In this document: in pieces, positions 21,756-34,004 of the stretch | Layout of the letters: each line of letters begins with the position of its first letter | Numbering within the stretch: position 1 is the first letter of the stretch | Assembly: GCA_038277395.1 (NCBI GenBank) | Contig: CM076197.1 | Coordinates: 106,232,442 to 106,296,441, forward strand | From: Dryocosmus kuriphilus | Taxonomy: Eukaryota > Arthropoda > Insecta > Hymenoptera > Cynipidae | DNA length: 64,000 nt | Direction: 5' to 3' | The notes under the pieces: generated by a model | What the model saw: the letters and a program-made list of their open reading frames with translations, nothing else | The model's database searches: none | What the model was told of the DNA's origin: nothing | Translations under genes and position numbers: made by a program

Positions 21756-23660
21756 TGTTTTACTTGCTATTCGTTTGGGCAAGGTTGTTACCGTACTTGT
21801 TATCTTTTGAGAATGATAAATGTACACTTTTCGATTTAATCAGGAATATTATAAAATATTGTATTGTTAATATCACAAGCCTATTGAAAATGGTGATGGC
21901 TCTAGGATAAAGGATTAGAACCTGTAATGTAAAGATTGAAGAGGAAAAATGAAAACGAATGATGAAGTTAGAATTTGACTTACTGATACGTTAAGTTTGA
22001 TTTACCGCGTTCCATGCGTGTATATTTTTATGTATTGTAAAGTTTTCTATCTTTATAGTATTATAATGATCTATATGACTGTAAATTAAGGTTTCTAAGT
22101 AATAAAAAAGAAATCAAGTTTAAAACATCTTAGGTCATTCATGTATTATATTATAACAGATATACACATTAGAGAACCAATTCGCATAGAAGTTATTTCA
22201 AATTATCTACTACCGCACAAAACATAAATAAATTGATTTAAAATTAATATTTGAAAATTGGTGGTTTTCAAAATTACATAAATGGATATAAAATTTGCAA
22301 AAATAGGGGAGCTGAGTTTTTTTATCAGAATTAATTTTCTGGTAAAATATGCAACAAAGAGCTTTCGGCCAACTCCTCATCAAATTTAAAAAAATGCTAT
22401 CACCGGGTTCCATGATTTATAAAAGTTGCAAGTAATACATACAAATAAACTGGCTAGAAATGACTGTTTAAAAAAACTCATTTCCAATATGTAATTTGAC
22501 TTGCGCTTAACAATCACAGCGCTAAAAAATGCATTACATTTACAATATATTTTACAATTTACATCACAAATTCATCATCTTAAAGTAATGTCTATATATT
22601 TGTATAACTAATAAAAAATTTCAAAATGTGCGAAAGAAATAGAAATTGATGGTTCACAATAATGCCATACAGTTTTTTTTCTAATTTGGACTGATGCTCT
22701 ATGACTGTAAAACAACACCTTCATTACATTATATCCTCTCATTATTTTCTACAATTAATACTGCGGAGGCAATAAAATAATATGTAATATTAATATTTTA
22801 TAGAGCCTCTTGTTTCCTTTGGCGTCCCTAAATGAACTTGAAGATGTTTATTTACAGAATTGGAGAGGCAAGGTTATAAAATAAAGATCTCCGTTTCTCT
22901 AGCTATAGAATCTATAAATAAACGTTTTCTTCTAATAGCGATTGGAAAATAAAATCTATAAAAAATTAGGTGAGTGTCATCTGCAAATGTGTTTGAATAC
23001 ATTTCATCAGTTCATAGCGTCGCGTCGGAAAAATTACTCAACGATTAAGCGGATATTGATTCTGAAATGCTGAATACTTGCAAAACAATCAAATAAATAC
23101 ATTAAATCCAATAAATAAATTTAAGCAACAAAAAGATTATACAAATTGAAAATTCTCCTACCCAATAGATCAGAGATATTATAAATTTATTGGACATTAG
23201 TATTGATGATTGCTAAATTTTAGAAATTGTGAGAACCGCAGAACTGATTTCTGATCCCACCATCTCTTTGTAAGAAATGAATAGCTTGCTCGTGGCAACT
23301 GGTGGTGCCATACCTATTACCTAGGCAGACCTAGCGGTTTCGAGACATTTTATCTACCTCTTTCACGCATTAAGAAGTGCAAGATAAACAAACGGGCAAA
23401 CGAGACACGATGGTATAGAAAACAAATGCCGTTTTTCCAGATCTTCTTGTCTCGTTTACTCTAATTTATCTATATTCCCATCTTTCAATGAACGAAAGAG
23501 ACAATTGAGCCCATTGAAGTTGCCCATGCATCTAGTCATAGACCTTTTTAGCTTGGAATACGCAGGTGCTCATTTACCCCAATATTACGTCATTTCCGTA
23601 TTTTTCGAGCAGTTTTGTGTCGAAATACATCGAAACGTTACAAATAAATAGATAAATAGA
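21756..23660. other. Intergenic or long GRAMD1 3' UTR, no gene seen
   Basis: AT-rich. No coding frame is supported; part may be 3' UTR of the minus-strand GRAMD1 gene. Confidence 0.4.
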
Positions 23661-23665
23661 TCTTG

Positions 23666-24049
23666 AAAAACTTGACATAAAAAACGATGTCAAAAATGAT
23701 GCAAAAAATGACGTCTTAAACGACGTCAAGAATTAGGATAGTCTTTGACGGAAAATAATTGTTTTAATTTTTCGCTCTTTATATTCAGTTTATAATTTAG
23801 AAATTTTCGTGACAAAATGATATACATAGCTACGACATAGCACTATCTACTGAAAAACTTGACATCAAAAATGACGTCCAAAATGACGTCAAAAAAGACT
23901 TCTAAAACGAAGTCAAGAACTGGGATAGTTTTTGACGGATGATTAGCACTATAGTGCTATGCCGTAGCTATGAATATCATTTTGTCAAAAAATTTCTAAT
24001 TAATGAACTGAATATACATAGAGAAAAATTCAAACAATTATTTTCCGTA
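23666..24049. repeat. TGACGTCA-rich repeat inside an inverted repeat
   Basis: An 86-bp unit rich in ACGTC (variants of AAAAATGACGTCAAAAA) occurs at 23666-23751 and 23854-23939, both ending GATAGT(C/T)TTTGACGGA. Arms of about 100 bp at 23747-23845 and 23943-24049 are inverted copies of each other and enclose the second unit. Probably a decayed foldback element. Confidence 0.7.
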
Positions 24050-24409
24050 ACCATAAGTCTCTTTTAATAATGTTAATTACATTATTAAAGTACGTGAATA
24101 GTAATTGTAAGAGAAAAAGGACTATTACAATATCTTTGATTGAATTGACACTACCTTTAATTGAAAATATGCACTTTTCTAACTAGATACCGTACGAGTC
24201 ATCAATTTCCCCAGAATTTTCAATAATAAATCTTTTCGCTAAAAATGCGGGAAATGGTAAATTATATGAAAACATTGGAAAATGGTAAAGAACATGAAAC
24301 CGTTTTCATGTTCTTCATCATTTCGCAAAGTTTCAGCGAAAATATTTATTACTGTGCTCACACAGCAGTTATAACAAGCCCTTAACAAGGCTGTCTATTG
24401 TGGCTGCGA

Positions 24410-24453
24410 GAAGCCGATTTGAATAGAACTTAAAACCTATTCAAATCGGCTTC
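24410..24453. repeat. Perfect 17-bp hairpin
   Basis: GAAGCCGATTTGAATAG, a 10-nt loop, then CTATTCAAATCGGCTTC. It lies about 260 bp downstream of the GRAMD1 stop and may be transcribed in that 3' UTR. A second, weaker hairpin (GAACATGAAAC/GTTTTCATGTTC) is at 24291-24316. Confidence 0.7.
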
Positions 24454-24708
24454 CAACAAAAGACTGAATTGGCAGCCATACCTCGCCTTTAGATGCTTTG
24501 CTTTTTTAAAACTTACAACACAATTCGATTCAACAGTCTGAAATACAAACCAGAATATACCAATGATACAAATAAACCTGTTGTAGCTTGTAGAAGTTAT
24601 ACTTCAAGGGCCTATAACTTATCACGAGTGCATAGTTGAAAAGTTATTCACGAGCAGAACAATCTTCGAAAACCTACTTACGAATGTACCTATTTTCACG
24701 CAGAAGGT

Positions 24709-27700
24709 TCACAATTCTGGATTAGGATTAGAATTGCGTGTTTTCAATCCTGGCTTCAATACTGAGAACATTTTTTCTGTTGCTGTGGGGTGTATGCTCA
24801 TTTGGAGTTCCGTCAGGGACTCTTCGGTCTTCAACGTCGAGATAAGATTGAATGATCTTATATTCTAATGGATTCACATAAAGCATTAATCGAATCTCTT
24901 ACCTGTCTTAACAATTGTGCGGCGGTATGCAGAACCCTTTGCCACTTTCTCATCTCTATATTATGTAAACTCTCTTGCTGCTGAAGTAAATTTATCCAAT
25001 CCTCCTCAGTTTTTGGAGTACTCCTATAAATATACAAGAAATGTTCAATTTTAAGTCATAATTAATCTCAAAATTGTTGCCCGTAATTTGAGTTCTAAAT
25101 TTAGTGCAAATTAAATATGATTCATCATACTTTAAAATGTGCATGTCCATTACAGTGTAGGTAGCAGCTTCTTCTAATCCCCACAGTTTATAGTAGAGCA
25201 TGGCATTGATTAGCGTTAAACATAAAATTGCAAACAGAAGAACCCAGCTAAGAATAGCGTTCGCGTCACCTCTGAACCCTGAGGCTGTAAATAAAAAGGA
25301 ACAATAATTAATTTTAGTTTCACATACCAGCGTAAAAGATATAGAAGCCGATGAATAGGGAAAAACTTTACCACCTTTATTATAATTATGCGGCAAGTCA
25401 GCGGCGCTAGGCGGATGATTAGATGACAATAGATCGGCAGCATGCGCTTGTAGGGAGACACCAGTATTTGTAGTTCGTCTTCTTCTTCTTGTTTTTCTTT
25501 TCAGCCCACCTGTTCCTCCTCCGGTTCCACCATTATTTTCTTCACATTCCACGCTTAACGCTTTTATCAAACTACTGAAATATTCCTCCAAACCCGCCCA
25601 ACAATTTTTCTCTATGAAAGCTGATTTTTAAAAAGAAAATACAAATTAAAATTAAATAGTACAAATATTTAATTTTGAATTCTGACAAGTTGAACATATC
25701 TGAAACTTACTTCTGACGATGGCCCATACATTCTTTTTGTATTTTATTTGCGCAAATATAGCAAGACATGTCTCATTTTCTGTTACACTAGTCATGCAGT
25801 AATGAATTATTACGCTAAAGGAATCTGCATATGGAATTCCAGCGTTTAAACTTTCCACATCAATAGAATATAAATGACCTGGCCTGCTACATGGTAACAT
25901 TATCTACAAGAAATATTATTTTTAGTTAGTTATTTACGTAGATTATTACAAAATATAAAAAAATTTGTTTATTTTTTTTTTGCAAAATTAAGAATAATAT
26001 ACCTGATTTTCTGTAACTTGCGAAGATCGTGGACCTACTGATTGAGTTAGAGACATTGTTAAAGTGACAGTTCTCACTTTTTCTCCCGTTTCTGGATTTT
26101 GGCTCCACGCTGATCGCACTAGATCTTTTTTTAAAAAAAGCGGTAACACATATTGTATAACTATTGTATTTAAGTGCAAGGTCTTTGATGTAAAAAAAAT
26201 TAAATTTTCTTTTCAAATCATTTTAATATTATACAGATCTTAAATTACCTGTTGTTTTTCTTGCCGAATGAAAGTCCAAAAAGAATTTCGAGTTGGTAAA
26301 AAGCAAGGTAAACAATTGATCTATGTGTATAGGTAGGGTAGTATTGCTAAGCTGGCGACCTTCGTGAGGCGAAGTGCACACTGTATTACACCGAATAGGT
26401 AATTTCACTGTAAAAATAATAATATATAATGTCCATTAAATCCACAATATGACGAAATTGTTTTTATAAATGTTGTATGACTTTTTTTTCAATTCTTCTA
26501 TGTATGCATTATTCAAAAATACCTGCGTTTTAATTTGACATATTATCATATATTATATAGTAATAAAAATGTTCCTATTTTATACCCTACTGAAAATTCC
26601 TATACAGGTTCCTATATAGGAACCATATGTTCACCTACAGGAAATTATATAAGATCCTACATAGGAGCACATATCTTGAAAATTATTTTCAAAAATAAAA
26701 TAAAATGCTGCGCAGTAGTGTCCTATAAGATCTACAGTTGCACAGTAGTTTTTCTGGATTGTTGGATTGCCAAAGTACATATATAAACATAAATATAGTT
26801 CCTTATTATTGTTATTAATCTTCTAACTTTTTTATTAATTTGTTAACTAAGTATATAACATTAGTATATAGGATCCTACGTCATTTCCTATAGGCGGCAC
26901 CTATAGGTGAACATATAGGTGCCTATATAGGATCATATTTAGGAACGTATATAGGAATTTTCAATAAGGTAAAATGATATGTTCAGTATTACAAATGGCA
27001 AAGGTAAGGGATATTAAAAAAATATGATATATATTAAAAAAAAAATTAGTCTATGATTATGAAAAAAGGTTTATTAGCCCTGGCACAGACTTAGAAAGCA
27101 AAAATTACATACATACCAAATTAATTAGTGGCACTATTTTATAGAGAAGTATCAAAAGATTACAACACGATATAATTAAAGAAAAAACACATTTCTGCGA
27201 AGCAAGTTTACATTTACATAATTAAACAACGAGACTCACCAGCCTGTTTTTCAGCGTCACTCTCTGTTGTATCGCTGAGATCAGTGGGATCAAGAGTAAT
27301 ATCTGCTTTAGGACGTACCTCGAGTTTCGCACGTGTGTTAAGGTCAATTCCCACTGACTTAAAAAGTTCTGCTTTCATCCCTTCAGACTGAAATTGTATT
27401 TTAAAATTCAAAATTAGTTAAATATATTATCAAATTACTTAAATGTTATTGTTTGATGTTTGAAGGGGGGCGGGAGGTTCCTAAGAACACCCCCTGGCGC
27501 TCAGGCTATAAGCCCATTGTGGCAACTTTTTTACAGATTTTGATCTCTGCTTTTTTCGTTGTTTCCAACGTTCTGGTTATATTATCTCTCGGGTGCCAGG
27601 CATACCCTAGTATGGCACCGTAACGGACGCGGGTTTTTTTGTATATTAATGTGAGCCTCCGATACATGCCATCTGGCAGCCTCCTTAACCAGACTATAAA

Positions 27701-29779
27701 CTGCTAGCAAAGCTAGTGTGGTAGGGTTTGTAGGAGCATTCCTTATGAGATCTTCCAGCTAGATGTTGTCCATGTTCAGTGCACCGACCTGGTGTGTCAT
27801 GTAAGTGTATGTGTGTGTTTATTTTCTCGAAATCAAGCAACGACCATCGAGCGAATAGTCCCCTCGAAAGGAGCCTGTCACGCACGGAAATCGTTAAATC
27901 TTTTCCGAGTCTCTCAAAATCGGCTGGTGACCCTCAAGCAATTTTCCCCTCGACATGGAGCCTCTTCCCTGGTAAGTCAACCATTCTCTTCTGAGGGGAT
28001 CTACAGTTTAAGGTGGGTTCCAAACCCTCAGAACCCCGGTTAAAGTACATAGAAAAATTTCCATTGGTACTGGTACAGGGATCGAACCCAGTCCTCCTGG
28101 TCATAAGCCTGACGCGCTATCACCTGAGCCACCGGGACCCTTACTGAAGTGTTACAATTACTAATAAATTTTAATAATTTACATACTTCCGAAAATGACT
28201 CCACCGATAAACGTGTCGATAATTTTTCATCGAGAAGCGGAGGTTGCGGTGGTACGTAATCCTCGTCATCTGAAGTTAAACCCAGTTCATCTCCATAACA
28301 CGTATGCACAAGTTGCCACATTTCAGCCATTCCCATAGGCTGTGAATAATACAAATTTTGTAAACAAAAAAAAAAAGGAATAATAATTATTAGTAATTCA
28401 ATCAACGTTAGCAATCAGAAAATGAATAACATACCTCACCAATAAGAGCGTTTTGCCAAATACGGAATAGCATTAAATATGTCTTATCTCTTGCTCCAAA
28501 AGAAGTGAAAAAGTATTTTTCGCTGTCAGTGGAGATTGAGATCGCATTCGGAATGACAAGTGCAGTTTTTTCTTTGGTAATAGAGGCAACCTCTTTCCAG
28601 CGCAATGAAACCAAAGTTTCCCACATAAAAATATTAGCATAGAAGCATACATAGTTCTGCGTGACATATAGTCTCCCATGAACTAAAATTTCTCGTTGCA
28701 GGGCACACGAATAATCTGAATGTGTAATATAAATGTTGCAAATATACTTTAAGAAATTGGAATTAAATGTATTCTACTTTATAAATTTAATGTATAAGTA
28801 TTCTTTTTGACATCTATTCCTTATAATTATAAAGCGAATTGAAAATTGTAGTATTTTTTAAATATTGGGGGGAGGGGGGAGGAAGATTGGAATTGATCAC
28901 GTAACTTTAAGAGAGCTCTAAGAAATTTCACGGCCTATCATGATAGGGGGGGGGGGGGCAAAAATATCTAGAAAAAAGTATCACGTATTTTGTAAATGAC
29001 CCTAATATATATATATATATATACACACAACATGCGTTAATGTTAAGTTATGCGACTAACCAACAACAAGTCTCTCTTCGTGTGGCACATCCTTGAATAT
29101 TCTTTTAAAATCTTCTGAGCGTGACTTGTAAGTTGGATATAGAACGTTATACCACGAAGATTTCTTTTTACTGCGAGCTGACGCTCTTGCCTGTTTTTTA
29201 CTGCTATGCGTTGAAATTTTGTCAGGTTCTGCTGAATCGGACGAACGATTTAGAATTTCCTAAAACAAGAGATTTTTTTGGTTAACAAGTCTAAGAGAAA
29301 GAATAGAAAATTTGCTATGATAAAAAGATTACTTGAATTGACTGTTCGTCTAATTTATTGGAATGATTTGACTCTTTTTGAGATGAGGAAATTAAATCCA
29401 CATGATCTTTTAAATAATCTTGGTGTCTAGCAGAAAATCTTGGACTAGGTCGGGGCGATAAATTAGGACTTGGCAGAGCACTGGGGCGTTCGTTTCCTGC
29501 TGACGGACCGTCCAGGACATTATCTGTAGATAATTCATTCCCATGACTTCCTACAGAACTCTGCCCTGACAATGATGACGCGTTAATGCTACTGATAACT
29601 TCGTGACTTGATATCAATAAGTTTTCCACAGACTTGTTCCTGCAGAAAATACAAGAAATCTTTAACCGAAATAAACCAAGCTCCCTCCTTATAAATATAA
29701 GAAATTGCATTTAATATAAGTTAATTTCAGTATAAGTGTGAAGAAAATTGACTTACATGCTTGACATGGAGCGGTCATG
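24709..29779 (-). CDS. GRAMD1 / Aster-family sterol transfer protein
   Basis: Thirteen coding exons (29757-29779, 29333-29639, 29061-29259, 28435-28715, 28187-28339, 27240-27387, 26249-26407, 26003-26124, 25711-25903, 25372-25620, 25131-25284, 24903-25023, 24709-24828) join in phase to 742 residues, close to vertebrate GRAMD1B. Order: Ser-rich head; GRAM domain (about 155-270; YKSRSEDFKRIF, ERLVVDYSCALQREILVHGR, VCFYANIF); acidic linker; VASt/ASTER sterol-binding domain (about 371-550; WSQNPETGEKVRT, FIEKNCWAGLEEYF); a basic tract (KRKTRRRRRTT); one C-terminal membrane helix (about 617-640; LLFAILCLTLINAMLYYKLW). In mammals these proteins sit in the ER and carry plasma-membrane cholesterol back at contact sites. 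The start is uncertain: ATG 29779 fits the phase of the best acceptor, ATG 29804 would need another acceptor. Introns hold a CCTATATAGG MITE and a SINE. Confidence 0.93.
26585..26969. mobile_element. MITE built of CCTATATAGG palindromes
   Basis: Termini CCCTACTGAAAATTCCTATA and (inverted) CCTTATTGAAAATTCCTATA, flanked by TA on both sides as in Tc1/mariner insertions. Each arm carries several short palindromes of the form CCTATATAGG, CCTACATAGG or CCTATAGG. It sits in a GRAMD1 intron. Confidence 0.8.
27470..27908. repeat. Unassigned GC-richer intronic insertion
   Basis: Base composition changes sharply against the AT-rich intron, and the segment abuts the SINE at 27909-28140. It may be the 3' part of a LINE or an extension of the SINE. 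No protein similarity is recognised in any frame. Confidence 0.35.
27909..28140 (-). mobile_element. tRNA-derived SINE, intronic copy in GRAMD1
   Basis: On the minus strand the head holds an A box (TGGCTCAGGTGATAGCGCG) and a B box (GGTTCGATCCC), then the family body through the shared ACATAGAAAAATTTCC-type segment and the CTCAAAATCG(G/C)C block. Its 3' end is not defined. It lies antisense-to-plus, i.e. in the same direction as GRAMD1. Confidence 0.8.
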
Positions 29780-29804
29780 AACTGACTCTACTTCAAAATA
29801 CATA

Positions 29805-31392
29805 ACTAAATGATTTTGGTACCATGAGGGTGAATTGTGTTTTACAGAGTGTTGTAATATGTAGCGTCTCTTCTATTTTTTTGGTCATATAGGTTTAAAA
29901 ACTTGCCCTCTTGATTATTTCTTAGCCGTAAAAATCATAGTACGTAAAATAAAGCATTTTAATAGAAATCGTTTACAAGAGCATCAGAAAACTATTTTGC
30001 TCCAAATGCACACAAATGTATACCCAAAAACCAAAACCGATGACAGACGATAAACCGAAGTCCGAAAGTCGAAACCACTGTCTCACATTGTATCTTACAC
30101 TCTAGTGGGGGGATTTAGGTTTTCGAGAGAAGTACGAGGTACGAGAACGTGGAATATAACACATTGTATCTGATTGTACAAAGTTCAAGGAAACCTAGGG
30201 GAAATCTTGGAATAGAGTAAGGCAGGGATGGGATGTAATCCGTTACTCGAAAGAGGTGTGACGTCCTAGGGTCGATGCCTAGTGACTTCAAACTTTTACT
30301 AGTTGGGAACACAAAATGTTTCAGAAAATAACTTTGTTAGCGTCGAACGGCATGCGGTGGTTACTTTTACCGCCAAACTATAAAAATAGAGACTAAATTG
30401 GGAAAGGTTAAATTAAATATGTTGATTATTAAATTCCACTATAACATTATTATTATTCCTTTTGTTGTTGATGAGTTACACAAATTGAAATGGCACATAC
30501 GAAAACGTTACTTCGGACTTATACGCGTGTACAATCAATTTTCGATCGGAAGAGTTTTCGACTTTGCTAACTACTACCGGAGATGAGTTAGAACTACTTT
30601 AGTGATGCTGTTTTGTCATCATCGTTCCCTTGCATCACGGGGTCGAGTCCAATTGAGGGTGGTGACTACCCTCCGCTCGACCAATCGCTGTTTCCCAAAA
30701 TATTTCCTAATTGTGTGAGTCGCGCCTTTTACGTTCGCAAGGGAAGGTCGAGCGATTACGGTTTTCTCAGAATTTCTAGAGACCCTCGAGACGTCCGAAA
30801 CAGGACCCTGTTTCATTTTTACCACCGATGGGTCGTAGTTGTAAGCCCCGGTCCTCGGTGAGATAAGCAAAGCATCTGTGAAACAGAGGCCAATTTTGTC
30901 GTAAAAGAAAAGGGACCCGCAGTCGTTTTATGTTTTCAAGGAAAAATTGAGAGCTTAAGACTTTAGACTTTATGATTTCCGGTGGTCCGTTTCGGGCCTC
31001 TCGGGTTTACAATTTACATTTTGCAGATGCTCTTTCCTTTCTTTTTTTTTTAACGATGGGAAGGTCCCAGTATATTTCGTGAGAAAGGAAAGATGAAATA
31101 CTTATAGAACTTATTTTCTTAAAATTCTATAATTTCTTTAACATTAAAGAGATACTGTTAGTCTAATATCATTTAAATTCCTCGCGCTGGTCGGCAACGC
31201 AGGAGGCGCAATTACCGACGAGGCCAGTGGTACCTGTGTACCCACCTTGTGCATTACGCTAAACCATAGAGTGTATAATAGAGATCAGTGGGTGGGACGG
31301 TTCGCTTTCATGCACTTTAGTTCGTTCTAATCCCCCTTGGTGTTGCATTCGCTAAATGTTTGATAAATGTATACATTGAGTGGACGCAGTGT
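29805..31392. other. GRAMD1 upstream region, no gene seen
   Basis: 29805 to about 30090 is probably GRAMD1 5' UTR and promoter. 30600-31300 is unusually GC-richer with GTCGAG-containing blocks (CGCTCGACCAATCGCTG and GGTCGAGCGATTACGG are partly inverted), suggesting an old repeat. The open frames there mirror each other on both strands and are not credible genes. Confidence 0.35.
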
Positions 31393-31460
31393 GATGATTT
31401 TACCGTCATGACGGTTAGAAAAAGTGATCATGTGGTAAAAGTCGGAAAAAACTCATTCAC
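31393..31460 (+). repeat. ACCGTCATGACGGT-bearing dispersed repeat
   Basis: About 70 bp with the palindrome CCGTCATGACGG, then AGAAAAAGTG, TCATG and GGTAAAAGTC. The same block lies in reverse orientation at 56805-56875. Confidence 0.65.
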
Positions 31461-32111
31461 TGAATCAATCATAATCTTATGAGTACTATTTTACGAATAA
31501 AACAGGAGTTTATTGACGCACGAATCTCAATGCAAAAATAATTCCACACAAAACTGCTAAAATTTGGAATAAAAGTAAAAATACAGGGAACATGGCCAAC
31601 GTAACCATTAACGCCAATGAGTCAATCTTGCTATTTGAAAAGAAGTGTACTTTTCAAGCTTAAAACTCAATTTCGTAATTGCCTATCACCTTCCTGTTAG
31701 TTTATCCAAAATTTATATTGTTTTGTTTAGCAGAGCCGACTGTACAGAATCGATTCTAATCGATTGTATAATTGTGTGTATACTTGTATAATAATAATCT
31801 GCCACTACCATCGCATCACCCAATGGAACTTAAAATTTTTTATATTTCTGTATTATTCTTTAAAATTAAAGCATCGTAAACCAACAGAACGTCTTAAGCA
31901 ATTGCGGAAGTGAGTTTTAAGCTTGAAAAATGTTTATTAATAAAATAGCAATTTTGACGGTTGAGATTAGGTAGGTTATCTTCTCCGTATTTTCACTTTT
32001 ATACTAAATTTCAGTCGTTTTAGGAGGAAAGCTTTCTGTATTGAGATTTCTCAGTTAATAAGTTCATGATCCATGCAACCGCACGTGTACGAATAGAGTG
32101 GTGTGAAAATA

Positions 32112-32379
32112 GGTAGGTATTCACTTATCCGAAATTTCATTTTCCCTAAAACTCATTTTGCCGAAAAAATCACTAGATTACTAGACGCCTTCGAAACAAT
32201 TCATAGATGGGTTTCTGCTTACCAATTTTTGATACATCTGTAACTCAAATTGACTTTAGGTGGCATTCACAAGCGGGATCCCCTCTATCATTTATGTCTA
32301 CATCGCCCGTAAATCTAGTGATTTTTTCGGCAAAATGAGTTTTTGGGAAAATGAAATTTCGGACAAGTGAATACCTACC
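32112..32379. mobile_element. MULE-like MITE, complete copy
   Basis: Inverted ends GGTAGGTATTCACTT with arms of about 65 bp (through CGAAATTTCATTTTCCC and CGAAAAAATCACTAGAT). A perfect 9-bp direct repeat GTGAAAATA flanks it (32103-32111 and 32380-32388), the duplication length of Mutator-like elements. It lies just outside the left end of the DIRS-like element. Confidence 0.88.
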
Positions 32380-32785
32380 GTGAAAATACATGAAATCGAA
32401 AAACATTAAATCACTAGACACTTCAGCCAATGAGAGTTTTTCTGTGAATTACTAGGAGAATATAATTAATGATTAAGCGAACTTACCTGTGAAGTTCAAT
32501 CATAATTATATGAATTACTTGTTCGAAGATATTTCACTTGTAGTACCGCAACTTGTCGGATGGCGCCACATTTTAGAGAGATAAAAAAGGGGACCTTCTC
32601 TCTCTGTCTAATCCGCTACCTATTCCTCCATTTCCTTACGTCTTCATTTAGTTTAGAGATGAGGGACAAAACAAAGAAAAATTTTTTTTTTGTTTTTTTT
32701 TTTTTGTTGGGTGGGTTATCTTTAATTTTTCTTTATCTATTTATAGCTATAAATATAAACCTGAGGAAAATAAAGGGCGGGAACC

Positions 32786-33039
32786 CTATCGATAGAAAGC
32801 ACTGGAAAATGCCTGGAGATTCTCAGGCCAGAGAAGTTTCTGAGATGCAGGCTCTCAGGTAGCAGTTTTTAAAGTTTCAGGTAGGGCTTTTAAATGGCTT
32901 GAAGGCTCGTAAATCCCAAATCTCTTAGACCTCAGACTATCTCTAGAGACGAAATCATTCAAATCGAGCCTGAAAAAAGCCTGAAATCGTCCTGAGAACA
33001 CGCCTGAGAATATCCTGAGATTTTCTATCGGCAGGGAAA
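32786..33039 (+). mobile_element. CCCTGCCGATAG MITE, copy 3
   Basis: Same 253-bp element as 15732-15984, inserted in the DIRS-like element between its left inverted repeat and the internal complementary region. Confidence 0.85.
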
Positions 33040-33045
33040 GGATAC

Positions 33046-33149
33046 CTTCGAACAAGTAATTCATATAATTATGATTGAACTTCACAGGTAAGTTCGTGTA
33101 ATCATTAATTATATTTCATTCTACTTGTTTGAAGATATTTCACTTGTAG
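33046..33149. repeat. Internal complementary region (ICR) of the DIRS-like element
   Basis: Its first two thirds are the reverse complement of the left extremity (shared TTACCTGTGAAGTTCAATC and ATATGAATTACTTGTTCGAA). Its last third is the reverse complement of the right extremity (CTACAAGTGAAATATCTTC, ACAAGTAGAATGAAATATAA). The two parts meet at a shared ATATAATT, i.e. they spell the circle junction. In DIRS-1 this region is proposed to template the full-length circle. Confidence 0.8.
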
Positions 33150-33371
33150 ATGTTTAGAGCAGAAGTGGATTTTACAAGAATTACTTTCTTTAATGGACCA
33201 CTGCTTAAGCACAATTTAGATTAAGATCTTACATCAAATTAGTTTAAGAACTTACATCAAGATAGTCTAACACAATTATCAATCTTCTGACGAAATTATT
33301 ACAAAAACTTAAAAAATATTTAACTTTAGAACATTTAACTTAGCAAATGTCTCTTGAAAGGTTTTTAGTAA

Positions 33372-34004
33372 TTATGAAAAGACAGCCTTTACAAAGTTTT
33401 GCTCTGAATTCTTAACTGGCCTGTTATAGAACCGTGCAAAGGTCTTCGAGTCGGCAGACCAACCCGCTGCATGCTTAATGGCATTTAAATCGAGTCCCTT
33501 CATTAGAGCTTTGGAAGTAGAAGCATGTCTTGTACTATGCGCTGTGTACTCCTTTTCTAAACCTACTTCCTGCATAACAAATTTAATCCATCGACTGATA
33601 GTCTGAGATTCTATTGGTCTGTATGGCCTTCTAAAGGATATTAGCAATTGATTAACCTCTCCTATGAGATGCTTAGTTAGATCTATGTATGTTAAAAGGG
33701 TTCTTGCGGCACAGAGTTTCTCATTATTAAAGAACGGAAAAAAGGCATAACGTTGGTCCGCACCAAGTCTAGAGGTTTTTATCATGTCCGCTATTTTGAC
33801 TTCTACACCTCCTCTTAAGGATTTTACGTTGCTTAAAGTAATTAAAGATAACGACTGAATCCTAAGTGCTGAACCTAACACTAATAACACGCCCAGTTTC
33901 AAGGACAACCTATGTAAATCCAAAGTCTCTGTTGGAGACCAATCCTCCAAGTTTCTTTGAACAACCCCTACGTCCCAAGTCGCATGATATTTAGGTGCTG
34001 AAGG
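33372..34004 (-). pseudogene. DIRS tyrosine recombinase, C-terminal part
   Basis: About 210 codons, open from a stop near 34005 to the stop at 33372. The opening PKYHATWDVGVVQRNLEDW is typical of DIRS recombinases. The catalytic residues follow in order: R in SALRIQSLSLI, H-x-x-R in AHSTRHASTSKAL, a late histidine in KHAAGWS, and the nucleophile Y in FARFYNRP. The catalytic core is uninterrupted, but the N-terminal part and all upstream pol domains are gone, so the element cannot retrotranspose by itself. Enzyme activity as such cannot be excluded. It could also be mistaken for a Crypton recombinase; the neighbouring gag frame and the ICR argue for DIRS. Confidence 0.85.

Noticed and set aside
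23666..23940. CRISPR-like direct repeats
   Set aside because: Only two units, spacers are themselves repetitive, and the setting is an animal genome.
30613..30870. Opposed 82- and 83-codon frames in a GC-richer patch
   Set aside because: The frames mirror each other on both strands, with no family resemblance and no splice context.
33372..34004. Bacterial or phage integrase, suggesting contamination
   Set aside because: The recombinase has DIRS-type wording, lies between DIRS inverted repeats and next to a gag-like frame, and is surrounded by typical animal repeats.
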